A DNA stretch of 64,000 nt from Tunicatimonas pelagia. GTDB lineage: Bacteria; Bacteroidota; Bacteroidia; Cytophagales; Cyclobacteriaceae. The position numbers were made by a program, and so were the translations under genes. The stretch lies in the NCBI RefSeq assembly GCF_030506325.1, contig NZ_CP120683.1:3485001-3549000 (forward strand), written 5' to 3'. Below, piece by piece: positions 25,710 through 34,084 of this stretch (within the stretch, counting starts at the first letter, position 1; the number at the start of each line of letters is the position of its first letter). The notes below the pieces were generated by a model. That model was not told where the DNA came from, made no database searches, and saw only the letters and a program-made list of their open reading frames with translations.

Positions 25710-26959
25710 TGGCCAGACGTTACTGGATGGTGGTCGGCACCTTTTTACTGACCCTGCTGCTGTACATCGACCGAATTTGTATTTCGGTAGCCAAGGAACC
25801 TATCGTGCAAGACCTCAACCTGAGCGATGAGCAGATGGGCTGGGTACTATCAGTCTTTGCATTGGGCTACGCGCTATTTCAGACTCCGGCAGGCATCTTA
25901 GCTGATCGCCTCGGCCCTCGGCGGGTGCTTACCGCCGTGGTGACCTTCTGGTCGCTGTTCACCGCACTGACCGGAGCCGCCTGGAATTTTACATCCATGC
26001 TGGTAGTTCGCTTGTTGTTTGGAGCCGGTGAGGCGGGAGCCTTTCCGGGCATATCTCGTGCCGTGTTCTCCTGGATTCCCTTGCAAGAACGGGGCTTGGT
26101 TACGGGTATTAATTTCTCTGGCTCTAGGTTAGGAGCGGCGTTTGCACTGCCATTTGTCGCTTGGCTCATTCTCACGCTGGGCTGGAGAATGAGTTTTGTA
26201 GTATTAGGAGCTATTGGAGTAGTATGGGCCGTGGTATGGTACCTGATTTTCCGCGATGATCCCACCGAACATTCCGGCTTATCGGTGACTGAACAGGATT
26301 TTATTCGAGCCAATCGGCAGCAGGTTGACCCGGCGGTAGCTAAAGAACCGCTCAGGGCGGGTAGCCTAATTGGCTCTAAGAATATGTGGTTGGCAATGGG
26401 ACAGTACTTTTGTAGTAACTTCACCTTTTTCTTCTGCCTCACTTGGCTATTCCCCCATCTGAAAGAAAAATACGCCCTAGAAACGCTGGAAGCCGGATTT
26501 TATGCCTCAGCCCCTTTAGTACTCGGAGCACTGGGTAACTGGTTCGGGGGTTGGTGGATTGACCGTATTTACCGTCAGGGAAACTGGACACTCTCCCGCC
26601 GTCTACCTGCCGTCGTCGGCTTTGGATTGGCCGCTATCGGCTTAGTCGTGAGCGTATACATGCAAACCCCGCTCACGGCAATTATCTTTCTGAGTATCGC
26701 CATCTTCGGAGCCGATATGACCCTTAGCCCGTCCTGGTCGTTTGCGGTGGATATTGGGCGGCAGCACGCCGGAGCGGTATCGGGTACCATGAATATGGCC
26801 GGGAATATTGGAGCGTTTATTACGGCTCTGGCTTTTCCCTACATGCAATCGTGGACGGGTTCGGAAGTTCCCTTTTTCTTTGTAGGGGCTGGGCTAAATG
26901 TTGTGGCTATCTTCTTGTGGCTATTTATGCAACCGGATAAACAACTGGAAGAGTACTGA
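25709..26959 (+). CDS. MFS transporter, anion:cation symporter (hexuronate/acid-sugar type)
   Basis: A 416-residue twelve-helix importer. YIDRICISVAKEPIVQDLNLSDEQMGWVLS at the N terminus (quoted in part, residues 20-45) and GILADRLGPRR between helices 2 and 3 are typical of the ACS branch of MFS, which takes up organic acids such as hexuronates, galactonate and tartrate with a cation. It is the last gene of the run and overlaps the DUF1537 kinase gene by one base. This makes import of a sugar acid, followed by oxidation and phosphorylation, the natural reading of the locus. Confidence 0.92.
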   Translation: MARRYWMVVGTFLLTLLLYIDRICISVAKEPIVQDLNLSDEQMGWVLSVFALGYALFQTPAGILADRLGPRRVLTAVVTFWSLFTALTGAAWNFTSMLVVRLLFGAGEAGAFPGISRAVFSWIPLQERGLVTGINFSGSRLGAAFALPFVAWLILTLGWRMSFVVLGAIGVVWAVVWYLIFRDDPTEHSGLSVTEQDFIRANRQQVDPAVAKEPLRAGSLIGSKNMWLAMGQYFCSNFTFFFCLTWLFPHLKEKYALETLEAGFYASAPLVLGALGNWFGGWWIDRIYRQGNWTLSRRLPAVVGFGLAAIGLVVSVYMQTPLTAIIFLSIAIFGADMTLSPSWSFAVDIGRQHAGAVSGTMNMAGNIGAFITALAFPYMQSWTGSEVPFFFVGAGLNVVAIFLWLFMQPDKQLEEY

Positions 26960-27421
26960 TTAGTGAACACTTTTTCACATTTACGATGAGTTTATTAGAA
27001 CACATAATCAGTCGGTGAGCAAGCTATTAGAGCATGTTTAAATTTTATCCTTTGGGTTGCAAATTCATCTTTAATCGCTGCACTTCACCAATTTTATCGG
27101 CCATAGCTTAGGCTATTCCCTCAAAAATTGACTCGTTCAGCAACCAAATCTTGAATTTTCGCCATCAAAAACAAAACTTAAACATGCTCGTATCTACAGT
27201 AGAGGTAGCGCCTACTCTGCCCATGAACCAGCCAACTGGGCAAAACACCCTTTGATGTAGGAGAAAAAGAGGGGCACGCAGACTGTTCACCTACGCACAA
27301 CTTCTGTACGAAATCGAACATCGGTCGAAATGCATACTATTGTAGCGATCTGATATTCAGCATATTGAGGTTGGGTATATTTTTTGAAATAAAGAAGTGA
27401 ACCTACTAATCACTACCTGCT
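26960..27421. other. gap before permease genes: MITE copy plus unexplained sequence
   Basis: 462 bases with no gene. 27030-27189 is the second MITE; the ~230 bases after it contain no long open frame or strong repeat. A TATATTTTTTG run near 27377-27386 could belong to the promoter of the next gene but does not match the -7 box exactly. Confidence 0.5.
27030..27189. mobile_element. 160-bp MITE-like element, copy 2 (inverted)
   Basis: Reverse complement of the element at 5055-5214 with two substitutions over 160 bases, and the same GAGCATGTTTAA...TTAAACATGCTC ends. Flanks are TTA on the left and GTA on the right, so the target duplication is not clear here. It lies in the gap between the acid-sugar MFS gene and the tandem permeases. 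Confidence 0.87.
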
Positions 27422-29815
27422 ATGCTCAAAAATCTGCTCAAAGTTGCTCTTCGTAATATTGGTAAAGACCGCATTTACAGCTTGCTCAACATCCTCGGGC
27501 TAACGCTGGGGATTACGTGCAGCCTCTTCCTGTTTTTGTATCTGCTTAATGAACTGAGCTACGATAAGTTCCACACCAAGAAAGATCGGATTTACCGGGT
27601 AGTAACCCATTTTACCGAAACCGATAATCAGTTTACCTGGCCTTCGGCTCAGCTACCGCTGGCGCAAGAGTTAGAAGAAAAATATTCGCAGATTGAGCAC
27701 GCCGTTCGTTTTATTGGCGCGGGACGAGAACTGTTTGAGAACCCCGAGCGGGACATGCGCTTTTACGAAGAAGATTTTCAATACGTGGATTCTACCGTTT
27801 TTGAGGTGTTTGATTTTCCGCTACTGTCGGGCGACCCGGCTACTGCGCTATTGAAACCTAACACAGCGGTGCTCACTCAGGAAACAGCCCAGAAGTACTT
27901 CGGCAGCGCCGAACCAATTGGACAGACCCTTAAAAACGGAGATGATATTTACGAGATCACTGGACTCGTGGAAGACGTTCCTGAGAACTCAAGTATAGAG
28001 TTTGATGCCCTACTTTCGCGGGCTACCCTGCCCGATGAAATAGGTGGCTGGGGAGGTTGGGGTCGTCCCACGTACCTACTGATGAAAGAAGGTAGTAGTA
28101 TCCAGGATGGTGAGGAAGCTTTGGCGAGTGTCAATAAGGAGCGGGTTGTTCCTATTTTTGAGAATTACGGAGTGACGATTGATTACTGGCTGCAACCACT
28201 GGCCGATATCCATCTCAAATCAGATTTTGGCGAAGGAGAAACGGGAGCGGGCGATATTGCCTACATCTACATATTTGGCGCAGTTGCCTTTTTTATCCTC
28301 ATCATTGCCAGTATCAATTACATGAACCTAGCAACGGCTCGGGCTACCCGCCGAGCCAAAGAAGTAGGCGTTCGCAAAACGATGGGTTCGTTCCGTGGTC
28401 AGCTCATTAGTCAATTTCTGACCGAGTCTACTTTGCTGACGTTTATTGCGCTGGCTATTAGTTTACTTTTAGTGGCTGTGTTGCTGTCGCCTTTTAATAA
28501 TCTAGCGGGTACTGAGATTGCGCTTTCTTTTCTGTTTCAACCTCAAATTATTATAGGCTTTATTCTGATCGCTTTGCTAGTCGGAATTGCCGGAGGCAGC
28601 TACCCAGCTTTTTATCTTTCTAAGTTTAATCCGGCTCTAGTGCTTAAAGGAAATGCCACCCGAGGCACAGGCAACGCGATGTTACGAAAAGTGCTGGTAG
28701 TAGTGCAGTTTGCTATTTCCATCGCCATGCTCATCTGTACCTGGATTGTTTACGATCAGCTTCAATATTTGCGAGATAAAGACTTAGGCTTCAATCAAGA
28801 GCAAGTACTTATTGTTACTATGCCAGATTCAACGATTCGGGCGAACTACGAAGTGCTGCAAAATCGACTCAGGGAAAGTGCCCAAGTGCTTGAAGTATCA
28901 ACTTCTTCCTCCCGACCTGGAACCGGGTACTCGAAAAATCTGATGTTAGTAGAAGGTAACGATGGTAGTGTAGTGGATGGCGGGGTTGGAGTGAACCAGT
29001 ACCGGGCGCACTACGATTACGTAGAAACGATGGGAATTGACATTTTGCAAGGACGAAGCTTTTCGCGAGAATATACTACCGATACCGCTGCGGTGCTCGT
29101 CAATGAATCAATGGTGGCTCGGATGCAGTGGGATGATCCGATTGGTAAAGAGCTTTCCTTTATGGGCGATGAAGATAATCCTGGTCCGACGTACTCAGTA
29201 ATCGGAGTCTTTAAAGATTATCATCAGGAATCGCTGTATAATTCAATTGAGCCACTGGCTGTTCTTTTCGGTGATCCTAACTTCTTTCTCAACATCAAAG
29301 TAGCCCCCAATAGGGTTAACGAAACCCTCGCCTATATTGAAGATACCTGGACGGAAGTAAACGCAGGTAAGCCTTTCTCCTACGAGTTTCTGGACGAGGA
29401 ATTTATGTCGCAGTACGAAACTGACCAGAAGCGGGGTAAAATATTTACGTTATTCTCAGCATTCACCGTCATCATTGCTTGCTTAGGCTTACTAGGACTA
29501 GCCGCCTACACCACCGAGCAACGAGCGAAAGAAATTGGCATTCGCAAGGTAATCGGGGCTACCATTCCCAACATTGTCGGGCTGATTTACAAGGACTTTT
29601 TTATCCTGATTGCCCTGGCTATGCTTGTCGCCTTTCCGCTGGCGTACTGGTTTATGAGTGATTGGCTACAGACATTCGCCTATCAGACCGACATCAAATG
29701 GCTCACATTTGTGGCCTCAGCTTTGCTCACGCTGATCGTCACCCTGGGAGCCATCAGCTTTCATACATTACGAGCTGCCACCGCGAACCCGGTGAAGTCT
29801 TTGAGGAGCGAATAA
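27422..29815 (+). CDS. ABC transporter permease, MacB/FtsX type
   Basis: A 797-residue protein with the duplicated MacB periplasmic-core plus FtsX layout: first helix at ~20-42 (LNILGLTLGITCSLFLFLYL), a soluble domain with ELSYDKFHTKKDRIYRV, three helices near 285-400 ending each FtsX unit with ATRRAKEVGVRKTMG, a second soluble domain, and three last helices with the same EQRAKEIGIRKVIGAT motif. Bacteroidota carry many such fused permeases, which move lipoproteins, peptides or macrolides or transmit force to the envelope. No ABC ATPase gene is adjacent. It is 109 bases before a paralogue of equal length. Confidence 0.92.
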   Translation: MLKNLLKVALRNIGKDRIYSLLNILGLTLGITCSLFLFLYLLNELSYDKFHTKKDRIYRVVTHFTETDNQFTWPSAQLPLAQELEEKYSQIEHAVRFIGAGRELFENPERDMRFYEEDFQYVDSTVFEVFDFPLLSGDPATALLKPNTAVLTQETAQKYFGSAEPIGQTLKNGDDIYEITGLVEDVPENSSIEFDALLSRATLPDEIGGWGGWGRPTYLLMKEGSSIQDGEEALASVNKERVVPIFENYGVTIDYWLQPLADIHLKSDFGEGETGAGDIAYIYIFGAVAFFILIIASINYMNLATARATRRAKEVGVRKTMGSFRGQLISQFLTESTLLTFIALAISLLLVAVLLSPFNNLAGTEIALSFLFQPQIIIGFILIALLVGIAGGSYPAFYLSKFNPALVLKGNATRGTGNAMLRKVLVVVQFAISIAMLICTWIVYDQLQYLRDKDLGFNQEQVLIVTMPDSTIRANYEVLQNRLRESAQVLEVSTSSSRPGTGYSKNLMLVEGNDGSVVDGGVGVNQYRAHYDYVETMGIDILQGRSFSREYTTDTAAVLVNESMVARMQWDDPIGKELSFMGDEDNPGPTYSVIGVFKDYHQESLYNSIEPLAVLFGDPNFFLNIKVAPNRVNETLAYIEDTWTEVNAGKPFSYEFLDEEFMSQYETDQKRGKIFTLFSAFTVIIACLGLLGLAAYTTEQRAKEIGIRKVIGATIPNIVGLIYKDFFILIALAMLVAFPLAYWFMSDWLQTFAYQTDIKWLTFVASALLTLIVTLGAISFHTLRAATANPVKSLRSE

Positions 29816-29924
29816 TTTTTAATGATGAATGAGTAGTGAATAATGATTAATAACTGATCTTATCTACTACTCATTTACGCGACAAGCGCAGTCATTATTC
29901 ATTAATCACCATTCATCAATCATC
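29816..29924. repeat. degenerate inverted AATGATGAATAATGA-type spacer repeat
   Basis: The 109 bases between the two permease genes are built of imperfect ATGAATAATGATTAAT-like units on the left and their complements (ATTATTCATTAATCA) on the right, which can fold into a long imperfect hairpin. Similar text lies at 8898-9013 and 15507-15549. Confidence 0.55.
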
Positions 29925-32318
29925 ATGATAAAGAACTATCTATCCATCGCCCTGCGGAATTTTCGTAAACAGAAAACGTTTACGCTGCTCAACGTGGGTG
30001 GCCTAGCCATTGCCTTGACAGCAGCTACGCTAGCGTTAGCATTTATCCAGCATGAGCTTAGCTACGACCAGTGGCTTACTAACAAAGAGAATATCTATCG
30101 GGTATACCGAGAGTGGGACCCGGGGCGAGGCACGTTGTATACTCCTCATGTACTATCAGAAACATTACGAGAGGAATTTCCGGAAATCGTTAGTGCGGTT
30201 CCGGTTACTGAAGGGAACGACCTACTGGTGAGTACCGAAGAAAAGCCCGAGGACGGAATATACGTTGAGACAATGGCCTTAGCTGATAGCACCTTTCTTA
30301 AGGTATTACCTTTCCCTCTGAAGTACGGTAATCCTGAGAATGCTTTAGAGAACAATCATTCTATGTTGATCAGCGAGTCGCTAGCCAAACAATTCTACGG
30401 CGATGAGAATCCGGTGGGAAAAGTACTGCGGTTCAATGATCAAGATGATTACCTGATTACGGGTGTTATGGCGAAATTTCCCGGAAATACTCACTTTGAT
30501 GTAGATTTGGTAGGGCGCGATACTACTTATTTTTATAAATCGTGGACAGGTAATAATCCGGCTACCTATGTCTCGCTACATCCTAAGACCGACGTTGCTC
30601 AATTAGAGAAAAAAATAACCGCAGCCATTAATCCCCGACTTAAGAAAGAATTGGAAAATATGGGTTCGGTCTGGGAGAAATTTCCCGAATGGAAACTACA
30701 GCCCGTTAGCGATGCTCACCTGAATGCTACTGCTCAACTAAGCGGCCCCTTCGCCATCGAATCCGGCGGTATCCGACGGGTATACATCATTGGGATTGTT
30801 GGGCTATTGGTACTGATAGTGGCGAGTATCAATTATATGAATCTAACCACGGCTCAGGCAACTCGTCGGGCTCGCGAAGTGGGGGTTCGTAAAGTGAACG
30901 GAGCCTCTCGCCAGCAACTGATTTTTCAATTCTTGTCTGAAGCGGTTCTCCAGTGCTTGGTAGCCCTGCCCATTGCCATCTTCTTGGCCGAGCTGGCCTT
31001 ACCCGCTTTTGAACAAATCACCAATCGGGATCTTTCCTTAGGTTTGGCGGAATTGAGTTTCATTATTCCGCTGTTACTTGGCTTAGTATTATTGTTAGGA
31101 GTACTGTCCGGCAGCTATCCGGCGTTCTTTCTAGCCGCTTATCGTCCTACCGAAGTACTAAAAGGTAAATGGCTGCGCCGTGATAAGGGTAAATTGTTAC
31201 GCCAGGGAATGGTGGTGGTTCAGTTTACCGGAGCGATTGTGGCGGCGGTAGTTATGACTTTCATTTATCGACAAGTGCAGTATATGCAGAATCAGGAACT
31301 GGGTTTTCAGTCCGAGCAGGTGATGGTCATCAAAGCGAATGCTCAAGACACTTACCAAAAGATTCAGGCGCTACGAGGCAGGTTGTTACAGAATCCGCAA
31401 GTAAAAGCAATTACAGCTTCGGTGAGTATGCCCGGAAGCGGTCATCCCGATAACGGCCTGCGTATTGGTGGTATAGAAAAAAGCCATTCTGAGAATATTT
31501 TCTTCACCGATGCTTACTATACTCAAGCCCTTAATCTGGAAGTGATAGAAGGAAGATTTCTGTCACCAGCAGATACTGCCCCGCAATCCTTCGTAGTGAA
31601 TGAAGCTTTTGTAAAGGAGTTTGACATAGAGAATCCGGTCGGCCACCCGATGAACTTCAGTTGGATAAAAGAAGCCGGACAGATTGTGGGGGTAGTAAAG
31701 GACTTTCACTACAGTGGCTTAGGGCAGCGTATTAAACCACTAGTGTTTTCGGGTGCTATTCATAAAATGCGAAGTGGCTGGGTGAACCATGTGGCGGTTC
31801 GCCTATCAACTTCTGATCTGAGAAGTACGATTGCTGATGTGGAAAAATTCTGGAAACAGATTGAACCCGCGCACCCTATCCGTTACTCATTTCTGGATGA
31901 TGACTTCGCTCAACTGTACGCTGATCAAGAGCGATTAGGTCAAACCATACTGTGGGCTACCTTACTTACATTATTTGTAGCGTTGCTAGGCTTGTTCGGA
32001 TTAGCGGCCTACATGGCGGAGCAGCGTACCAAAGAGGTGGGCGTTCGCAAAGTGCTGGGGGCGACTGTGACTCAAATTGTTACCTTACTCAGTACGGACT
32101 TTCTGAAGGTGGTGCTGATTGCTGGGCTGGTGGCTGTACCAATAGCATTCTGGTTAGCGCAACAGTGGCTCAGTGATTTTGCTTATCGCACTCCCGTATC
32201 GGTTCTTCCGTTTGTGCTGGCTATTGTGGGAGCATTAGTCACGGCGATTGTTACCGTCGGTAGCCGGGCTATCCGAGCGGCTCAGGCTAACCCTGCCGAG
32301 AGTTTGAGAAGTGAGTAG
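29925..32318 (+). CDS. ABC transporter permease, MacB/FtsX type (tandem paralogue)
   Basis: A second 797-residue permease with the same architecture: N-terminal helix LLNVGGLAIALTAATLALAFI, ELSYDQWLTNKENIYRVYRE, TTAQATRRAREVGVRKVNGA before the third helix of the first FtsX unit, and AEQRTKEVGVRKVLGAT near residue 700. It differs widely from the upstream copy in residues, so the duplication is old. Both end in NP-x-x-SLRSE, the usual C terminus of these proteins. The pair may form a heterodimer needing an ATPase encoded elsewhere. Substrate unknown. Confidence 0.92.
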   Translation: MIKNYLSIALRNFRKQKTFTLLNVGGLAIALTAATLALAFIQHELSYDQWLTNKENIYRVYREWDPGRGTLYTPHVLSETLREEFPEIVSAVPVTEGNDLLVSTEEKPEDGIYVETMALADSTFLKVLPFPLKYGNPENALENNHSMLISESLAKQFYGDENPVGKVLRFNDQDDYLITGVMAKFPGNTHFDVDLVGRDTTYFYKSWTGNNPATYVSLHPKTDVAQLEKKITAAINPRLKKELENMGSVWEKFPEWKLQPVSDAHLNATAQLSGPFAIESGGIRRVYIIGIVGLLVLIVASINYMNLTTAQATRRAREVGVRKVNGASRQQLIFQFLSEAVLQCLVALPIAIFLAELALPAFEQITNRDLSLGLAELSFIIPLLLGLVLLLGVLSGSYPAFFLAAYRPTEVLKGKWLRRDKGKLLRQGMVVVQFTGAIVAAVVMTFIYRQVQYMQNQELGFQSEQVMVIKANAQDTYQKIQALRGRLLQNPQVKAITASVSMPGSGHPDNGLRIGGIEKSHSENIFFTDAYYTQALNLEVIEGRFLSPADTAPQSFVVNEAFVKEFDIENPVGHPMNFSWIKEAGQIVGVVKDFHYSGLGQRIKPLVFSGAIHKMRSGWVNHVAVRLSTSDLRSTIADVEKFWKQIEPAHPIRYSFLDDDFAQLYADQERLGQTILWATLLTLFVALLGLFGLAAYMAEQRTKEVGVRKVLGATVTQIVTLLSTDFLKVVLIAGLVAVPIAFWLAQQWLSDFAYRTPVSVLPFVLAIVGALVTAIVTVGSRAIRAAQANPAESLRSE

Positions 32319-32361
32319 TAGCCTTTGCTATAATAATCTGAAAGGTCAGTTAGTACCTGTC

Positions 32362-32781
32362 TCAGTCATGAGGTAGGTTGGTATAGATGAGAGAACCCTC
32401 TTCTATACTTTGAAGAAATGCCTCTACCTCGTCAGGGTTATCTTTGCTAAAATTAATTTGGCTACCGTCGCAACGATAAAAATATCCGTACAGTCCTCCG
32501 CTTCCCATCGCCATACGAACAAAAATCACGTAATCGTTTTGGTAGGTGCCTTGGTAAATTCTTCCTGTAAAGTTTCCCTGGTGAACTTGGCTCTGTTTGT
32601 CTTCTTCAGCTCTTTCAACAATTTCTTGCAACCAGGTTAGTTCAGTGGTATTGCAGATTGTTTCTGCCTTATTAATGGCGACCGAAAGAGCAGACTCTGG
32701 TTCAACCAGTTGAGTATCTTTTTCCTGACAACTAGTAAATATTAGTAGCAGAGGCAGTCCAAATGCCGAAAATCTCATCAT
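32362..32781 (-). CDS. small lipoprotein, unknown function (DUF6970-like)
   Basis: A 139-residue lipoprotein with signal peptide and lipobox FTSC (Cys18). The mature part has TWLQEIVERAEED, GRIYQGTYQNDYVIFVRM, LYGYFYRCDG and SQINFSKDNPDEVEAFLQS. This pattern is that of small Bacteroidota proteins annotated DUF6970; no function is known for them. Two internal Cys (in ETICNT and YRCDG) could form a disulfide. Single gene on the minus strand, facing the permease pair. Confidence 0.75.
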   Translation of the reverse strand: MMRFSAFGLPLLLIFTSCQEKDTQLVEPESALSVAINKAETICNTTELTWLQEIVERAEEDKQSQVHQGNFTGRIYQGTYQNDYVIFVRMAMGSGGLYGYFYRCDGSQINFSKDNPDEVEAFLQSIEEGSLIYTNLPHD

Positions 32782-33121
32782 AGTGTTTTTGTAAAATGCG
32801 CTTACTACTGAGACAAGAAAAATTACTTAAAGGTTGAAATCATCAACAAGGAATTTATGATACCAGCAGATTGGCTCGTAGTGATTTTATAGTCAAGTAA
32901 TGACCCCAATTTTATCTAAGGAACGATAACATAATAAAGGTATCAGTTTGCACTTGCTCTTTTGGGGCGATACGGCGTTACGAAAAGCCTCATATAGCTA
33001 GGCTATCACTAGGCGTGCCCGCTCAGTTTTCGTGTCCCGGCGGAGAACCGCTTGTCTTGCCCTAAAATCCCGGCGTTCAATGCGGACGGCTAGTCCTAGA
33101 TACTTTATTACCTTATCGTTC
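32782..33121. other. gap holding a long inverted-repeat element
   Basis: 340 bases without a gene. The left ~135 bases are plain AT-rich sequence with no signal seen; the rest, 32917-33124, is the inverted-repeat element listed separately. Confidence 0.5.
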
Positions 33122-33124
33122 CTA
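32917..33124. repeat. ~208-bp element with 26-bp imperfect terminal inverted repeats
   Basis: The left end (AAGGAACGATAAC then ATAATAAAGGTATC) and the complement of the right end (TAGGAACGATAAGG then TAATAAAGTATC) match except for a few bases and a one-base gap. The inner ~150 bases are much richer in GC than the ends and include an ATAGCTAGGCTAT hairpin. No coding capacity. It resembles a MITE or a structured intergenic repeat. The right repeat overlaps the stop codon of the TspO-like gene. Confidence 0.65.
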
Positions 33125-33898
33125 AGCCAACGCCTGCTTTGATTTTCGCCAAAGAATGAAGCATACCAAATCAGAAATTAAGATAATAGCGGCCCAGCCT
33201 AAGGCAGCGGTAAAAATCAGCTGATTATCAGGTTGAGCTACCGCAATAGCTACGTAAGCCCAAACAAATACCAGTGGGTACACCAAGTTGCGGGTGGCAA
33301 ATAACACCATTATCGCTAAAGCCGCTCCCACCGAAGTCATAATTACTACCCAATTTGATTCGCTTACGCCAGGCACATCCCACCCGGTATATTTAGCCAT
33401 TAGGCTAAAGTTTACAATTGTAGCTACCGAGATCCAACCCAGATAAATACTAAAGGGAATACGCATCAGTAGTCGTTGCTTTTCGGGTAGGCTATGGTCA
33501 TTGGTCCAGAGAATAACCACTTGAATAAGGGTAACCAAGATAGTAACCATTAGTATAGAGCTTAAGGCGATTTGCTCTAATTGAAAAATAACCAGCCACC
33601 CACTATTAGCAATAAAATTAAGTATCAGGGGAAAGGCTATGCGATCGTAGAAAGGTTCCTCTGGTTCTGCCTGAAAAGTTTGATAATAAATATATGCTCC
33701 CACCATCAAGTAGATGAGCCCCCAAATAGCAAAAGCATACCCAGCGGGGGTAATTAGGGTACTGTATTTGTCCGAGACTGTTCCAATGGTTTTTCCTTCA
33801 AATAATATGCCCTGAGAGAGATAGTTCATCAGTAAAGTAAATACGAAGAGACCGAATGCCACCCAGCGGATAATTGGTACAGATATTAGTTTATTCAT
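33122..33898 (-). CDS. TspO/MBR-like tryptophan-rich sensory protein
   Basis: A ~258-residue membrane protein with about seven to eight helices. The frame extends to 33964, but ATG 33898 (MNKLISVPIIRWVAFG) leads directly into the first helix and is preferred. Motifs such as PAGYAFAIWGLIYLMVGAYIYYQ, in part (residues ~47-65), IANSGWLVIF and YLGWISVATIVN match the long TspO-related family of Bacteroidota and actinobacteria, which have extra helices compared with the five-helix TspO. TspO proteins bind porphyrins and lipids; the role of this branch is unknown. The stop overlaps an inverted repeat. Confidence 0.8.
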   Translation of the reverse strand: MNKLISVPIIRWVAFGLFVFTLLMNYLSQGILFEGKTIGTVSDKYSTLITPAGYAFAIWGLIYLMVGAYIYYQTFQAEPEEPFYDRIAFPLILNFIANSGWLVIFQLEQIALSSILMVTILVTLIQVVILWTNDHSLPEKQRLLMRIPFSIYLGWISVATIVNFSLMAKYTGWDVPGVSESNWVVIMTSVGAALAIMVLFATRNLVYPLVFVWAYVAIAVAQPDNQLIFTAALGWAAIILISDLVCFILWRKSKQALA

Positions 33899-34084
33899 AG
33901 TTTTTAGTATTAGCGTGTTCCGGAGTGTAAGTTTTGAACTATCCTGTTGATTGCTTATGCTCAAAAGTATCGCGCAGCAATTGGGCTAAATTTCCCTGAT
34001 GTAATACGTTAATTTAACCGTCTCGGCTAGTAAAAGTTGTGCGCGATAACAGAACTTCCTTTCACCCCCTGAGTTAATAGCAGT

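Noticed and set aside
27422-32318. Antimicrobial-peptide export operon (MacAB-like)
   Set aside because: No MacA adaptor, ATPase, histidine kinase or regulator is adjacent to support this.
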